Positions 17,692-26,981 of a stretch of 32,872 nt of DNA are shown here, in pieces. The notes under the pieces are model-generated. The model saw only the letters and a list, made by a program, of their open reading frames with translations, did no database searches and was not told the origin of the DNA. Where the stretch lies: NCBI GenBank assembly GCA_945971245.1, contig CAMFOZ010000006.1, positions 1-32,872 on the forward strand, written 5' to 3'. The translations under genes and the position numbers were made by a program. Each line of letters opens with the position of its first letter. Position 1 is the stretch's first letter. Origin of the DNA: an uncultured Lactobacillus sp. GTDB lineage: Bacteria > Bacillota > Bacilli > Lactobacillales > Lactobacillaceae.

Positions 17692-18846
17692 TTAATTATT
17701 TTCCTGGTCTTCGCTGATCTGTTCCTTCCAGACCTCGGTGTCGTCAACTTGATTCTCCAAGTCGATCAGGTTATCGCTGCCCGTAACCCAAACGAAGCCG
17801 AGGATACTCTGGTCATCCCCGTCCTGATCATTGAAGAAGCGGAACTGCCAATTGTTCTTCAACAACCACTGACGCTGAATGGCCAGCTGTTGGTACTTGC
17901 GCACGACCATCAGCAGGCCTACCTGTAGGGGCTGAACCTGATGAAGGGGCATTCCTACTGCAGCCCGAACCTGTTCCTCATACTGATCAACGTTCGTGGT
18001 GGTGTCGTAAACGTTGGCAATTGAGGTCAAGCCCAATTCAATGTTCTTGACATACAGAGTTCCCGTTCCGGTTACGTAGAAGTTTATTGAGAAGACACCC
18101 TGGTACTGAAGTGAAGCAGCAACACTCTTCACGATCCGTTGCATTTCAGCCAGCAGATCGTCGTTGACCTCGGCCGGTGCAGCCACGGAAACCAGCTGCC
18201 GCTCAGCCGTAAAGTGGAGCTTGGCCAGTGGGAAGATCTCGGTATCCTCACCATCAGTGGCGGCCGTCATCGTGTACTCATTGGTGTGGTCAATCCAGGA
18301 TTCCAACAAGTAAGTCCCGGTCTCAATAAAGTCAGCTGCCCGGACAATGTCGGACTGCCGCTTAATGATCATTGACTGTTCTCCAAGGCCGCGTTGGATC
18401 GGCTTCAGCAGGGCTGGATAGCCAATTGAATCAATTGACTGGTAGACGTCATCCAGGCTAACCACCGTGACGTAGGGAGCAATATTAATGTTGACCTGAT
18501 CGAGGAAGGCCCGTTCCATCAGCCGGTCCTGAATAATCTCCAGGCCGTTGATCCCCTGAGGAATAGCGGCATACTGGTTCAGGTAATGTAAAACCCGCGC
18601 ATCAACGTTTGGCGTCTGATAGATGATGGCGTCACAGGACTCACCAAATTGAGCTAGTTTGATCTTATCATTGTACGCACCGACGATGGTCTCGTCAGCC
18701 ATCTTCGTGATCGCTGGTTGGGCATGGTCAACGTATACGATCACGTTGAAGCCCGCCTTCTTTGCTGTCGCAATCAGGGCGCCCCCGTTACGATTGACGG
18801 CGATAATTCCCAGGGTGCTTCCTGGGTAAAAAGCATTCCTCTTCAT
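17692..18846 (-). CDS. PurK-like ATP-grasp protein lacking the PurK catalytic motif
   Basis: The 384-residue protein aligns by eye with N5-carboxyaminoimidazole ribonucleotide synthase (PurK): an N-terminal Rossmann-like domain (GSTLGIIAVNRNGGALI), a central ATP-grasp domain with GYPALLKP (142-149), and the C-terminal segment DQYEEQVRAAVGMPL (287-301), which matches the QFEqHlRAvlGlPl region of PurK. The RPHNSGH signature that should precede that segment is replaced by ELGLTSIANVY (270-280), and the YDGKGQ glycine loop after the lysine is LGEQSM (154-159). The usual PurK reaction is therefore unlikely; it may bind ATP and act on another carboxylate, or be regulatory. AAAGGAG lies 7 nt upstream of its ATG. 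It follows xpt by 20 nt, in the same operon. Confidence 0.75.
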   Translation of the reverse strand: MKRNAFYPGSTLGIIAVNRNGGALIATAKKAGFNVIVYVDHAQPAITKMADETIVGAYNDKIKLAQFGESCDAIIYQTPNVDARVLHYLNQYAAIPQGINGLEIIQDRLMERAFLDQVNINIAPYVTVVSLDDVYQSIDSIGYPALLKPIQRGLGEQSMIIKRQSDIVRAADFIETGTYLLESWIDHTNEYTMTAATDGEDTEIFPLAKLHFTAERQLVSVAAPAEVNDDLLAEMQRIVKSVAASLQYQGVFSINFYVTGTGTLYVKNIELGLTSIANVYDTTTNVDQYEEQVRAAVGMPLHQVQPLQVGLLMVVRKYQQLAIQRQWLLKNNWQFRFFNDQDGDDQSILGFVWVTGSDNLIDLENQVDDTEVWKEQISEDQENN

Positions 18847-18866
18847 TCTTAAGCTCCTTTCGTTAC

Positions 18867-19442
18867 CTAGTCGGGCATAAATTCAATCTGATTATCCTTA
18901 AGGGACTTGATCCGTGCGAGGGACTCCAGACGAACACCACGGTCCCGCAATTCCTTGGCCCCAGGCTGGAAGCTCTTTTCAATCACGATCCCAGCACCGG
19001 CAACATCAACACCAGCCTGGTCAGCGATCTCCAGCATCCCCTCAACGGCCTGACCATTTGCCAAGAAATCATCGATCATCAGAACCTTGTCGTCTGGTGA
19101 GACGTATTTCTTAGAGATGGAGATCCGGTTAGTCGTCTTCTTGGTGTATGAGTAGACATCAGCCACGTACATGTTTTGGTTTAACGTCAGACTCTTGTGC
19201 TTGCGGGCAAAGATCACGGGAACGTTCATTGCCAGTCCCGTCATCACTGCCGGAGCAATTCCTGATGATTCAACCGTCCAGATCTTAGTAACCCCTTCAT
19301 CGGCAAAGAGTTTAGCAAACTCCTGACCCACGTGCAGCATCAGTTGTGGATCCACCTGGTGGTTCAGAAAGGCATCAACCTTCAGGACGTTGCCCGGCAA
19401 AACTGTCCCGTACTCTCTAATCTTTTCCTCTAGTTCACGCAT
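18867..19442 (-). CDS. xpt: Xanthine phosphoribosyltransferase
   Basis: The 191-residue enzyme converts xanthine and PRPP to XMP for purine salvage in the cytoplasm. The PRPP-binding loop [13 protein letters not shown] is the Xpt form, the N-terminus [12 protein letters not shown] is typical, and ARKHKSLTL and [15 protein letters not shown] match the family. Length fits (about 190-195). AAGGGGAG lies upstream of the ATG. It begins 22 nt after the GH73 gene, so the 5' region has no room for the purine riboswitch found before xpt in Bacillus. It is co-transcribed with the PurK-like gene downstream. Confidence 0.95.
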   Translation of the reverse strand: MRELEEKIREYGTVLPGNVLKVDAFLNHQVDPQLMLHVGQEFAKLFADEGVTKIWTVESSGIAPAVMTGLAMNVPVIFARKHKSLTLNQNMYVADVYSYTKKTTNRISISKKYVSPDDKVLMIDDFLANGQAVEGMLEIADQAGVDVAGAGIVIEKSFQPGAKELRDRGVRLESLARIKSLKDNQIEFMPD

Positions 19443-19464
19443 CGTTGTGACTCCCCTTTATTGA

Positions 19465-20088
19465 TTACTTATCATAATTATATAACTTATAAGTCTTAAT
19501 TACCGAAATTAATTTTTGAGCGTAGTTTGGATCGGTTGCGTAGCCAGAATCCTGGAGGGCCCTAGCCGCCTCCTGGTAGTTACTGGCCTTGACTACCCGG
19601 TCGTAATTCTGCTTGTTAGTATCGGTCCCTGTCAGCATCAGCTTGGTGTGGTCTCTAATCGAGTCACTCCAGCTATCGTAGACCCGGAACCGGCCCTTAG
19701 TCACAATCCACTTGCCGTTGATGTATTCCTTAGTGGTCAGCTCCCGGGAGTTGGGACCAGTCCCCTTGATCCCGAAGAGGTTATGGTACTGTGATGCCAA
19801 CTTACTCGTCCCCCACTGTGATTCCAGGATCGCCTGAGCAATTGTGATTGAAGCGTGGACGTGGTAAGTATTCTGCATCGCCTGGGCCTCGGGTGCGACC
19901 TGTTTGATGAAGAGCTGCTTTGCCTGGCGGTCACGCTCTTGGGCCTGCCGCTCAATCCGCTGTTGGTTCCAGATCCGGTAGAAGTGGTGACCAGCATAAA
20001 CCCCTAAGAAGATTACAATAATGACTAAGATCCACACCGTTGCCCTGGTCGACGAACGGCGCTTTTTTGTTTTTCTTCGCTTTGCCAA
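19465..20088 (-). CDS. Membrane-anchored GH73 N-acetylglucosaminidase-type muralytic enzyme
   Basis: The 207-residue protein has a very basic N-terminus (KRRKTKKRRSS), one membrane segment (about 17-33) and an extracellular glycoside hydrolase family 73 domain. AQAILESQWGTSKLAS carries the catalytic glutamate Glu89; HNLFGIKG and the C-terminal YATDPNYAQKLISVIKTYKLYNYD are typical of the family. It cleaves peptidoglycan glycan strands, presumably during growth or separation. No separate cell-wall binding repeats are present. I chose TTG at 20088 because AAAGGAGG lies 8 nt upstream, while the earlier TTG has no ribosome site and overlaps the promoter. It heads the operon with xpt and the PurK-like gene. 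Confidence 0.88.
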   Translation of the reverse strand: MAKRRKTKKRRSSTRATVWILVIIVIFLGVYAGHHFYRIWNQQRIERQAQERDRQAKQLFIKQVAPEAQAMQNTYHVHASITIAQAILESQWGTSKLASQYHNLFGIKGTGPNSRELTTKEYINGKWIVTKGRFRVYDSWSDSIRDHTKLMLTGTDTNKQNYDRVVKASNYQEAARALQDSGYATDPNYAQKLISVIKTYKLYNYDK

Positions 20089-20120
20089 AAAATGGGCCTC
20101 CTTTGTCCTACTAGCTCTTA

Positions 20121-20129
20121 ATTGTAGCA
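20121..20129 (-). promoter_or_regulatory. Extended -10 promoter of the GH73-xpt-purK-like operon
   Basis: On the minus strand TACAAT (20121-20126) is preceded by TGC. No good -35 is seen at 17 bp. The predicted start near 20114 leaves about 25 nt before the TTG start codon. Confidence 0.5.
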
Positions 20130-20159
20130 AACTAAACCCACTTTGACGTTAAATTTTAA

Positions 20160-20195
20160 ATAAAAATAAGAACTCAGCCTAATCAACTGAGTTCT
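20160..20195 (-). terminator. Terminator after the acetoin reductase gene
   Basis: AGAACTCAG (20187-20195 on the minus strand) pairs perfectly with CTGAGTTCT (20169-20177), followed on the minus strand by TATTTTTATTT. It lies 16 nt beyond the stop codon. Confidence 0.9.
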
Positions 20196-20210
20196 CATCA
20201 AGAAGTTCTT

Positions 20211-21047
<837 letters not shown>

Positions 21048-21092
21048 AATATAAAGGGCGATTATCAATTATTTAATATTTTTAAGCAAAAT

Positions 21093-21124
21093 AAAAAAGC
21101 ACCGACCAAATAGTCGATGCTTTT
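21093..21124 (-). terminator. Terminator after rpsI
   Basis: On the minus strand AAAAGCATCGAC pairs with GTCGGTGCTTTT (one G-T pair) around a 5-nt loop, followed by T residues. It ends the rplM-rpsI transcript 25 nt after the rpsI stop. Confidence 0.88.
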
Positions 21125-21148
21125 AAATATTGAAGCGGTAATCGAATA

Positions 21149-21544
21149 TTAACGCTTACTGAATTGAGCAGCCTTACGAGCCTTCTTCAGACCTGGCTTA
21201 CGACGTTCCTTCATACGAGGGTCACGAGTCAAAAGACCGGCCTTCTTCAGGGCGTCACGGAAGTCAGGGTCAACGCTGAGGAGTGCACGGGCGATACCGT
21301 GACGAACAGCGCCGGCTTGACCGGAGAATCCACCACCATTGATGTTAGCGATAACGTCGTATTGACCGTTAGTCTTAGTAACATCGAATGGTTGGTTTAC
21401 GATAGCACGTAAGTTGGCAAATGGAATGTAGTCTTCAATTGCCTTGCCGTTCATCGTAATCTTACCTGAACCTGGTACTAAGCGAACACGTGCGGTTGCA
21501 TCCTTACGCCGACCAGTACCACTGTATTGTACTTGTTGAGCCAA
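21149..21544 (-). CDS. rpsI: Ribosomal protein S9
   Basis: The 131-residue small-subunit protein has the characteristic [14 protein letters not shown] start, the middle [19 protein letters not shown] motif and the basic tail ending KAAQFSKR that reaches the ribosomal P site. I chose TTG at 21544, which gives the usual M-A-Q-Q start: AAGGAGG lies 8 nt from the TTG but only 2 nt from the ATG two codons earlier. It follows rplM by 13 nt. Confidence 0.95.
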   Translation of the reverse strand: MAQQVQYSGTGRRKDATARVRLVPGSGKITMNGKAIEDYIPFANLRAIVNQPFDVTKTNGQYDVIANINGGGFSGQAGAVRHGIARALLSVDPDFRDALKKAGLLTRDPRMKERRKPGLKKARKAAQFSKR

Positions 21545-21557
21545 TTCCATTCCCTCC

Positions 21558-22001
21558 TTAGATTAAGTTAGTAATGTCTAAAACTTCTGGGTTTTGTGCA
21601 GCATGTTTGTGGTCTTCACCAGCATAAACATGTAACTTCAAACCTTGCTTGTGACCAAGAGAGTTGTGTGGAAGCATACCCTTGATAGCAGTTTCCAATA
21701 ACTTCTCTGGTTCCTTTGCAAGGAAGTCACCAGCAGTCCGTTGCTTCAAACCACCAGGGTAGTTTGAGTGACGGTAGTACATCTTTTGAGATGCTTTCTT
21801 ACCAGTTAACTTAACTTGCGCAGCGTTGATAACGATAACGTAATCACCAGTATCAACGTGTGGAGTAAATGTTGGTTTGTTCTTACCGCGCAAAATTGAT
21901 GCTACTGCAGATGCTAAACGACCCATTGGGACATTCTTAGCATCGACAACGTACCATTTGCGTTCAACTTCACCAGGTTTTGCGATGTATGTCGTTCTCA
22001 C
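21558..22001 (-). CDS. rplM: Ribosomal protein L13
   Basis: The 147-residue large-subunit protein starts at GTG 22001 ([17 protein letters not shown]) with GGAGGA 7 nt upstream; the 25 codons before it are leader sequence. It contains the conserved [13 protein letters not shown] and [21 protein letters not shown] motifs. Length is typical. It forms the usual L13-S9 operon with its own promoter. Confidence 0.97.
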   Translation of the reverse strand: MRTTYIAKPGEVERKWYVVDAKNVPMGRLASAVASILRGKNKPTFTPHVDTGDYVIVINAAQVKLTGKKASQKMYYRHSNYPGGLKQRTAGDFLAKEPEKLLETAIKGMLPHNSLGHKQGLKLHVYAGEDHKHAAQNPEVLDITNLI

Positions 22002-22023
22002 GATTAAGTCCTCCAATTTTGTT

Positions 22024-22070
22024 TTTCTTTTACATATAATAGTGTACCGAGTTATTAGATGGAAAAGAAA
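22024..22070 (-). promoter_or_regulatory. Possible L13-type autoregulatory mRNA leader
   Basis: In the rplM leader, UUUCUUUU (22063-22070) pairs with AAAAGAAA (22024-22031), enclosing UAAUA/UAUUA (22053-22057 with 22037-22041) and an 11-nt loop. An L13 leader motif is known upstream of rplM in Firmicutes; that this hairpin belongs to it is inference from position and shape only. Confidence 0.4.
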
Positions 22071-22081
22071 TACCAAGTGCT

Positions 22082-22110
22082 AGTATACCTTCTTCTGCCC
22101 CTGGCGTCAA
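22082..22110 (-). promoter_or_regulatory. Promoter of rplM-rpsI
   Basis: On the minus strand TTGACG (22105-22110) and TATACT (22082-22087) are separated by exactly 17 bp, the closest match to the consensus in the window. The -35 abuts the truA stop codon. The predicted start near 22075 gives a 75-nt leader. Confidence 0.8.
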
Positions 22111-22866
22111 TTATTTTCCATAATCTACCGATACTAAATACAGGCCACTCGCCGGGGCGGTCATCCGGGCCTGCGTCCGATCCTTCGCCGCCAGGACCCG
22201 TTTGACATCACTGACCGGCCGCTGATTACTACCGACCTCCAGTAAGAAGGCCACCATGATCCGAATCTGGTTGTAGAGGAAGCCGTTCCCGGTAAACTCA
22301 AAGATCACCTCATTATCGTGCTCGTCCCGGTAAATCTCAACCTTCTCGATCCGCCGAACATTGCTCTTGGCCTGACTCCCCGACGCCACGAATGAGGTGA
22401 AGTCGTGCTCACCAACGAAGTCCTGGGCAGCGGCCTTCATCTTTGCCAGATCAAGGGGGTACTTGAAGTGGGCCGTGTAGTTACGCTTAAACGGGTTAAC
22501 AAATTCTCCCTGATCAACCCGGTAGCGGTAGGTCTTGCGATGGGCACTATAACGAGCGTGGAAGTCTGAATCAACTAACTCTGCCTTCTTGACCAGGATA
22601 TCGAGGGGCAGGATACTGTTCAGGGCCTTGCGCATCGAGTCATTGCTCAGGTGGTAAGGAATATCGAAGTGGGCCACCTGGTTAAGGGCGTGAACTCCAG
22701 CATCGGTGCGGCCCGAACCAATCACCGGGATGGCCGGTGTCGGGTGCTTAGCGATCTTATTGACGGCATTCTTTAATGTCTGCTCCACCGTCCGTTTGTG
22801 GGGCTGGATCTGAAAGCCGGAAAAGTTGGTGCCATCGTAGGCAAAGGTAATTTTATAACGATACAA
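22111..22866 (-). CDS. truA: tRNA pseudouridine synthase A (positions 38-40)
   Basis: The 251-residue enzyme makes pseudouridine in the anticodon arm. It shows the N-terminal YKITFAYDGTNFSGFQ motif, the catalytic aspartate in SGRTDAGVHA, the RYRV strand and FLYNQIRIMVAFLLEVG near the C-terminus. Length is typical. The start is TTG at 22866 with AGGAGGG 11 nt upstream, overlapping the ecfT end two bases away. It ends the ECF transporter run. Confidence 0.96.
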   Translation of the reverse strand: MYRYKITFAYDGTNFSGFQIQPHKRTVEQTLKNAVNKIAKHPTPAIPVIGSGRTDAGVHALNQVAHFDIPYHLSNDSMRKALNSILPLDILVKKAELVDSDFHARYSAHRKTYRYRVDQGEFVNPFKRNYTAHFKYPLDLAKMKAAAQDFVGEHDFTSFVASGSQAKSNVRRIEKVEIYRDEHDNEVIFEFTGNGFLYNQIRIMVAFLLEVGSNQRPVSDVKRVLAAKDRTQARMTAPASGLYLVSVDYGK

Positions 22867-22868
22867 GG

Positions 22869-23675
22869 TTAAAGTAACCCTCCTCTGATCAAGAATAGAA
22901 TGACGGTCACCAGGACCATCAAAATAAATGTCATGGTATCACTGCCCCGCCAGTGCAGTTGCCGGAAGTGCGTCCGCGGGCTATCGGGATCATAGCCCCG
23001 CGCCTCCATGGCAGTTGCCAGGTCCTCAGCCCGTTTGAAGGAATTCACAAACAACGGAATCAGGACTGGAACGAGGTGTTTAACCCGCTTCACCAGATTT
23101 CCCTGGTGGAAGTTCATCCCCCGAGACCGTTGGGCATTAGTGATCTTTCCCGCCTCGTCCATGATAGTTGGAATGAAGCGCAGGGCGATCGACAGCATCA
23201 ACGTGATCTGGTTAACCGGTACTTTTAAGAACTTCAGTGGACGCATAAACCAGTCTAAACCGTCCGCAATCCGCAGCGTCGGGGTCGTCGCCGTGAGGAC
23301 CGTCGATGCAGTGATGATGACCATGAACCGGTAAAAGATGATCAGCGAATTGACCAGCCCGTCATGGGTAATCGACATGATCCCCCAATGCCAGTAGAGC
23401 TTGCCACCGCTACTGAAGAGAACCTGAAAGACAACCGTAAACACGATCACCCAGGCTAGTGGCCGCAACCCCTGCCAGTACTGACGAAGGCTGACCCGGC
23501 TCAGCAGCATTGCGCCTAACAGGGCTGCCAGTAACCAAAGACTGGTTCCCCAGCTGTTAGCGAAGAATACCAGGACAACGTACCAGACACACATCAGCAG
23601 CTTCATCCGGGGGTCGAGCCGGTGCAGGGGCGAGTCGATTGGGACATAGCTCCCGAAGACAATCTTATTGTTCAC
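22869..23675 (-). CDS. ecfT: ECF transporter transmembrane subunit EcfT
   Basis: The 268-residue membrane protein is the shared T subunit of group II energy-coupling factor transporters, linking the two ATPases to interchangeable vitamin- or metal-binding S subunits. About five hydrophobic segments are seen. The two cytoplasmic coupling motifs of EcfT are present: NAQRSRGMNF (about 182-191) and AMEARGYDP (about 222-230). It overlaps ecfA2 by 11 nt. No S subunit is encoded in this window, as expected for the shared module. Confidence 0.95.
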   Translation of the reverse strand: MNNKIVFGSYVPIDSPLHRLDPRMKLLMCVWYVVLVFFANSWGTSLWLLAALLGAMLLSRVSLRQYWQGLRPLAWVIVFTVVFQVLFSSGGKLYWHWGIMSITHDGLVNSLIIFYRFMVIITASTVLTATTPTLRIADGLDWFMRPLKFLKVPVNQITLMLSIALRFIPTIMDEAGKITNAQRSRGMNFHQGNLVKRVKHLVPVLIPLFVNSFKRAEDLATAMEARGYDPDSPRTHFRQLHWRGSDTMTFILMVLVTVILFLIRGGLL

Positions 23676-24525
23676 CGTGTTTCCCCCCTAACTTAGCAGT
23701 CAGCTGGTCGGCCAATGTATCAATACTGAGGGCCGGGTCGATATTTACTCCGGCATCACGCAGCTGGTGTGACATTGCCACAGCCGCCGGTACGTTGAGA
23801 TGGTTAGCCGCCAAGAAGGCCGGATCAGCAAAGATCTCACGTGGTGGCGCACTCTTTACCAGATGCCCCTGGTTCATCACTACCACCTGGTCGGCGTAGC
23901 GCGCTATCTGGTCCATCTGGTGAGTAATCAGCAAGATGGTGGTGCCGGCCGCGTGGAGCTGGGCCACGTTGGTCAACAGCCGCTCAGTGGCGGCCGCATC
24001 CAGGCCCGCGGTCGGCTCATCCAGAATCAGGACGGACGGTTTCATGGCTAAGACCCCCGCAATGGCGACCCGTCGCATCTGGCCCCCAGAAAGGGCAAAT
24101 GGCGACCGATCCGCAAATTCAGCAGGAAGCCCCACTAGCTTCAGGGCCTCCTGAACTGCCGCCTGGACCCGCTCCGATGACCAGCCCAGGTTAGTCGGTC
24201 CAAAGGCAATATCCTGACCAACCGTTTCGGCGAAGAGCTGCTGCTCGGGAAACTGGAAGACATAGCCAACATGCCGACGAAGCTGGGCCAAGTCCTCTGG
24301 TGACGATTGGGCATTGACCGTAGCCGTCCCTACTTGAATCTGACCGCTGGTTGGCTTACCTAACCCGTCGATCAGCGAGACCAACGTCGACTTGCCACTC
24401 CCGGTATGACCAACAATGCCGACAAAGCTTCCGGCAGCAATCCGCAAGTTCACATCATCCAAGGCGGGACGGGTATTCTGGGCCGAATAATTAAAGCTAA
24501 CGTTCTTAATCACAATTTCTGGCAT
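23665..24525 (-). CDS. ecfA2: ECF transporter ATP-binding subunit EcfA2
   Basis: The 286-residue ABC ATPase has Walker A GHTGSGKST, signature LSGGQMRRVAIAG, Walker B LILDEPTAGLD and switch histidine in LITHQMD. It pairs with EcfA1 to power uptake of vitamins or metals through EcfT and S subunits. I placed the start at the ATG at 24525 (PEIVIKNVSFNY), as GGTGGA lies 6 nt upstream; the ATG two codons earlier directly abuts it. It overlaps the end of ecfA1 by 16 nt. Confidence 0.95.
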   Translation of the reverse strand: MPEIVIKNVSFNYSAQNTRPALDDVNLRIAAGSFVGIVGHTGSGKSTLVSLIDGLGKPTSGQIQVGTATVNAQSSPEDLAQLRRHVGYVFQFPEQQLFAETVGQDIAFGPTNLGWSSERVQAAVQEALKLVGLPAEFADRSPFALSGGQMRRVAIAGVLAMKPSVLILDEPTAGLDAAATERLLTNVAQLHAAGTTILLITHQMDQIARYADQVVVMNQGHLVKSAPPREIFADPAFLAANHLNVPAAVAMSHQLRDAGVNIDPALSIDTLADQLTAKLGGKHGEQ

Positions 24526-25334
24526 AACCATTCCACCATTTCCTGTTCTGTGAAATACCGCGCTGGCACTGATATTCCCCGATCTACTAACGCTTGACGC
24601 AGGGCCTGTCCAGCTGGGATACCAACCCCAATTTGCTGCAACAGTTTAACATCCTGCAGGACCTTAGCCACTGGCCCTTGCCGGATGATTTTGCCTTGAT
24701 CCAACACTACTACCCGATCCGCAATTGCCATCTCAGCGGGATCATGAGTAATTGAAATAATCGTGTACTTCTGCTGGGTCCGCAATTGTTGGAGCAGGTT
24801 AAGAACCAGTTGCCGCCCAGCGGGGTCCAGCATACTGGTAGCCTCATCTAAAATGATAATCTTAGGCTCCAGGGCCAGGATACCGGCAATGGCCACCCGT
24901 TGTTTTTGGCCCCCGGATAGCATTGCTGGTTCGGCATCAGCCAGTTCGACCATGTCAACCGCTGCTAAGGACTGCTGAATGCGGGTTTGCATCTCGTCTC
25001 GTGGTACCTGGCGATTTTCCAGACCAAAGGCCACGTCATCGGCAACCGTTGCCCCAACGAACTGGTTATCAGGGTTCTGAAAGACAATCCCCACCTGCTG
25101 GTGCACTTTAGTCATATTTTCCTCAGTCACCGGTACACTGCCGACAGTAATCTGGCCCTGCTGCGGCACCAGGAGCCCATCGATCAATCGGGCCAGGGTA
25201 CTCTTCCCGCTCCCGTTATGCCCGATGATCGTTGTCCACTCCCCTTGGGGAAAACCCAGGCTGACGTCGTCGAGGATCACCTGGTTTGTATTGGGATATT
25301 GAAATCGAATATTTGTCAGTGTGACTGCGTCCAA
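24510..25334 (-). CDS. ecfA1: ECF transporter ATP-binding subunit EcfA1
   Basis: The 274-residue ABC ATPase has Walker A GHNGSGKST, signature LSGGQKQRVAIAG and Walker B IILDEATSMLDP, with the DEATSMLD form that marks EcfA1 as against EcfA2. The Q loop is VGIVFQNPDNQFVG. I chose TTG at 25334 (DAVTLTNIRFQY), with GGAGG 7 nt upstream; a longer ATG frame overlaps that ribosome site. It heads the ecfA1-ecfA2-ecfT-truA operon, with a promoter 30 nt upstream. Confidence 0.95.
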   Translation of the reverse strand: MDAVTLTNIRFQYPNTNQVILDDVSLGFPQGEWTTIIGHNGSGKSTLARLIDGLLVPQQGQITVGSVPVTEENMTKVHQQVGIVFQNPDNQFVGATVADDVAFGLENRQVPRDEMQTRIQQSLAAVDMVELADAEPAMLSGGQKQRVAIAGILALEPKIIILDEATSMLDPAGRQLVLNLLQQLRTQQKYTIISITHDPAEMAIADRVVVLDQGKIIRQGPVAKVLQDVKLLQQIGVGIPAGQALRQALVDRGISVPARYFTEQEMVEWLCQKL

Positions 25335-25365
25335 TGCGCGTCCTCCTCGCATAGTTAATAGTCTT

Positions 25366-25394
25366 ATTTTAACAGCGAACCGGCAGCTTCAAAA
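25366..25394 (-). promoter_or_regulatory. Promoter of the ecfA1-ecfA2-ecfT-truA operon
   Basis: On the minus strand TTTTGA (25389-25394) and TAAAAT (25366-25371) are 17 bp apart, and TGT precedes the -10. It lies after the structured RNA that follows rplQ, so the ECF operon can be expressed separately from the ribosomal genes. Confidence 0.6.
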
Positions 25395-25402
25395 GTCATT
25401 TA

Positions 25403-25508
25403 AACTAAAAAATCACTTACCACCGGGGTGCGCAGGGTTTCTGCATTCGAGCTAGACTAGGGATTGCTCCCACCATCGTAACGCTCTATACCACCGATGA
25501 TAGTGATT
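25403..25508 (-). ncRNA. Probable L17 downstream element (structured 3' UTR RNA of rplQ), ending in a terminator
   Basis: This stretch of about 100 nt between rplQ and ecfA1 has no ORF. Its ends pair: AATCACT (25502-25508 on the minus strand) with AGTGATT (25411-25417), followed by six T residues. Inside lie several short stems (TCCC/GGGA about 25460-25471, GCAG/CTGC about 25432-25444, CGATG/CATCG 25474-25499) and CACC/GGTGG repeats. A conserved RNA called the L17 downstream element is known in lactic acid bacteria and Listeria directly after rplQ; position, size and taxon fit, but I cannot confirm the consensus structure by eye. Its function is unknown; it probably also terminates the infA-rplQ transcript. 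Confidence 0.65.
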
Positions 25509-25541
25509 CTTTATTACGTATTTAGTTATTGGTCGACAAGA

Positions 25542-25925
25542 TTAGTCAACGAATTCCAAAATAACCATTGGTGCGCCGTCACCACGACGAGGCATCGTCT
25601 TCAGAATCCGCGTGTAACCACCTTGACGGTCAGCATACTTTGGAGCAAGTTCTTCAAACAGGTGTTGAAGAGCAGATTGAATCCGAATGTTGTCGCCATC
25701 TTCCTTAACGTCAGCAACGACGTTCCGGATGTAAGCAGCGGCCTTACGCCGGGATGCAAGATCACCATGCTTGGCAAGCGTGATCATCTTATCAGCAGTC
25801 TTACGAACTTCCTTAGCCCGTGCTTCGGTAGTGGTAATTTGACCATTAACAATTAAATCAGTAGTTAAATCACGTAATAAAGCTTTACGTTGTGAACTTG
25901 TACGTCCTAATTTACGGTAACTCAT
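25542..25925 (-). CDS. rplQ: Ribosomal protein L17
   Basis: The 127-residue large-subunit protein starts [20 protein letters not shown], the invariant L17 beginning, and ends with the [12 protein letters not shown] segment. Length is normal. It is the last protein gene of the alpha-type operon, 32 nt after rpoA, and is followed by a structured RNA and terminator. Confidence 0.98.
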   Translation of the reverse strand: MSYRKLGRTSSQRKALLRDLTTDLIVNGQITTTEARAKEVRKTADKMITLAKHGDLASRRKAAAYIRNVVADVKEDGDNIRIQSALQHLFEELAPKYADRQGGYTRILKTMPRRGDGAPMVILEFVD

Positions 25926-25957
25926 GAAGTGGTTCCCTCCTTTGCAATTGGTGTTAA

Positions 25958-26902
25958 TTAATCATCTTGGCGGAATGAAACACCGAGATCATTTAACTTA
26001 AGCTTAATTTCTTCTAATGACTTCTGTCCTAAGTTCCGAACCTTCATCATGTCCGAAACGGTCCGATCAGTCAATTCCTTAACGGTGTTGATGCCGGCAC
26101 GCTTGAGGCAGTTGTAGGACCGTACAGAAAGGTCAAGTTCCTCAATCGTCATTTCAAGCATCTTTTCCTTGTGGGTTTCTTCCTTTTCAACCATCACTTG
26201 GGCATTTTGTGCTTCTTCAGTAAGATCCACAAACATTGCCAGGTGTTCAGTCAAAATCTTAGCCCCAAGACTAACCGCTTCAGTTGGTGTTAATGAACCG
26301 TCAGTCCAAACATCCAAAGTTAACTTATCGTAGTCGTTGCGTTGACCAACCCGTGCATTTTCGACAGTGTAGTTTACACGTTCAATTGGGGTATAGATGG
26401 AGTCAATTGGCAATACGCCGATGGCAAGATCTTCCATCCGGGCCTTATTATCATTAGCAGAAAGGTAACCGCGACCTTTATCAGCTGTCATCTTAATGTG
26501 TAATTCCGCACCATCAGCAACAGTTGCAATGTGCAGGTCAGGGTTCAAGACAGTGACTTCACCATCACCCTGAATGTCTGCTGCGGTTACTTCAGCAGGT
26601 CCCTTAACGTCAAGCTCAAGATCCTTTTGATCTTCAGAGTTGATCTTCAAGGAAACCTTCTTAAGATTTAAGATAATTTGGGTCACATCTTCAGTAACAC
26701 CTTCAACGGTACTGAATTCATGCAAAACCCCATCAATTTGCATACTGGTAATAGCTGCACCCGGAAGTGAAGCCAGCAGTACACGTCTTAATGAATTACC
26801 AAGAGTAGTTCCATAACCGCGTTCAAGTGGTTCTACAACAAACTTGCCGTAGTTATCAGTCTCTTCAACTTTATGAATGTTTGGCTTTTCAAATTCGATC
26901 AT
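25958..26902 (-). CDS. rpoA: RNA polymerase subunit alpha
   Basis: The 314-residue protein has the dimerising N-terminal domain ([30 protein letters not shown]), a Glu/Lys-rich linker near 230-240 and the C-terminal promoter UP-element and activator-binding domain ([36 protein letters not shown]). It nucleates polymerase assembly. Length is typical for Firmicutes. It lies 79 nt after rpsK and 32 nt before rplQ in the same transcript. Confidence 0.98.
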   Translation of the reverse strand: MIEFEKPNIHKVEETDNYGKFVVEPLERGYGTTLGNSLRRVLLASLPGAAITSMQIDGVLHEFSTVEGVTEDVTQIILNLKKVSLKINSEDQKDLELDVKGPAEVTAADIQGDGEVTVLNPDLHIATVADGAELHIKMTADKGRGYLSANDNKARMEDLAIGVLPIDSIYTPIERVNYTVENARVGQRNDYDKLTLDVWTDGSLTPTEAVSLGAKILTEHLAMFVDLTEEAQNAQVMVEKEETHKEKMLEMTIEELDLSVRSYNCLKRAGINTVKELTDRTVSDMMKVRNLGQKSLEEIKLKLNDLGVSFRQDD

Positions 26903-26981
26903 TCTATCCCTGTACCCCTTTCAAAACGTGGTTCGCATTTGATACGAAAAGGCAATTGCTGGTAAGTACCAACAATGTCAA

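Noticed and set aside
19443..19464. Purine riboswitch before xpt
   Set aside because: Only 22 nt separate xpt from the upstream gene, too short for the about 70-nt aptamer.
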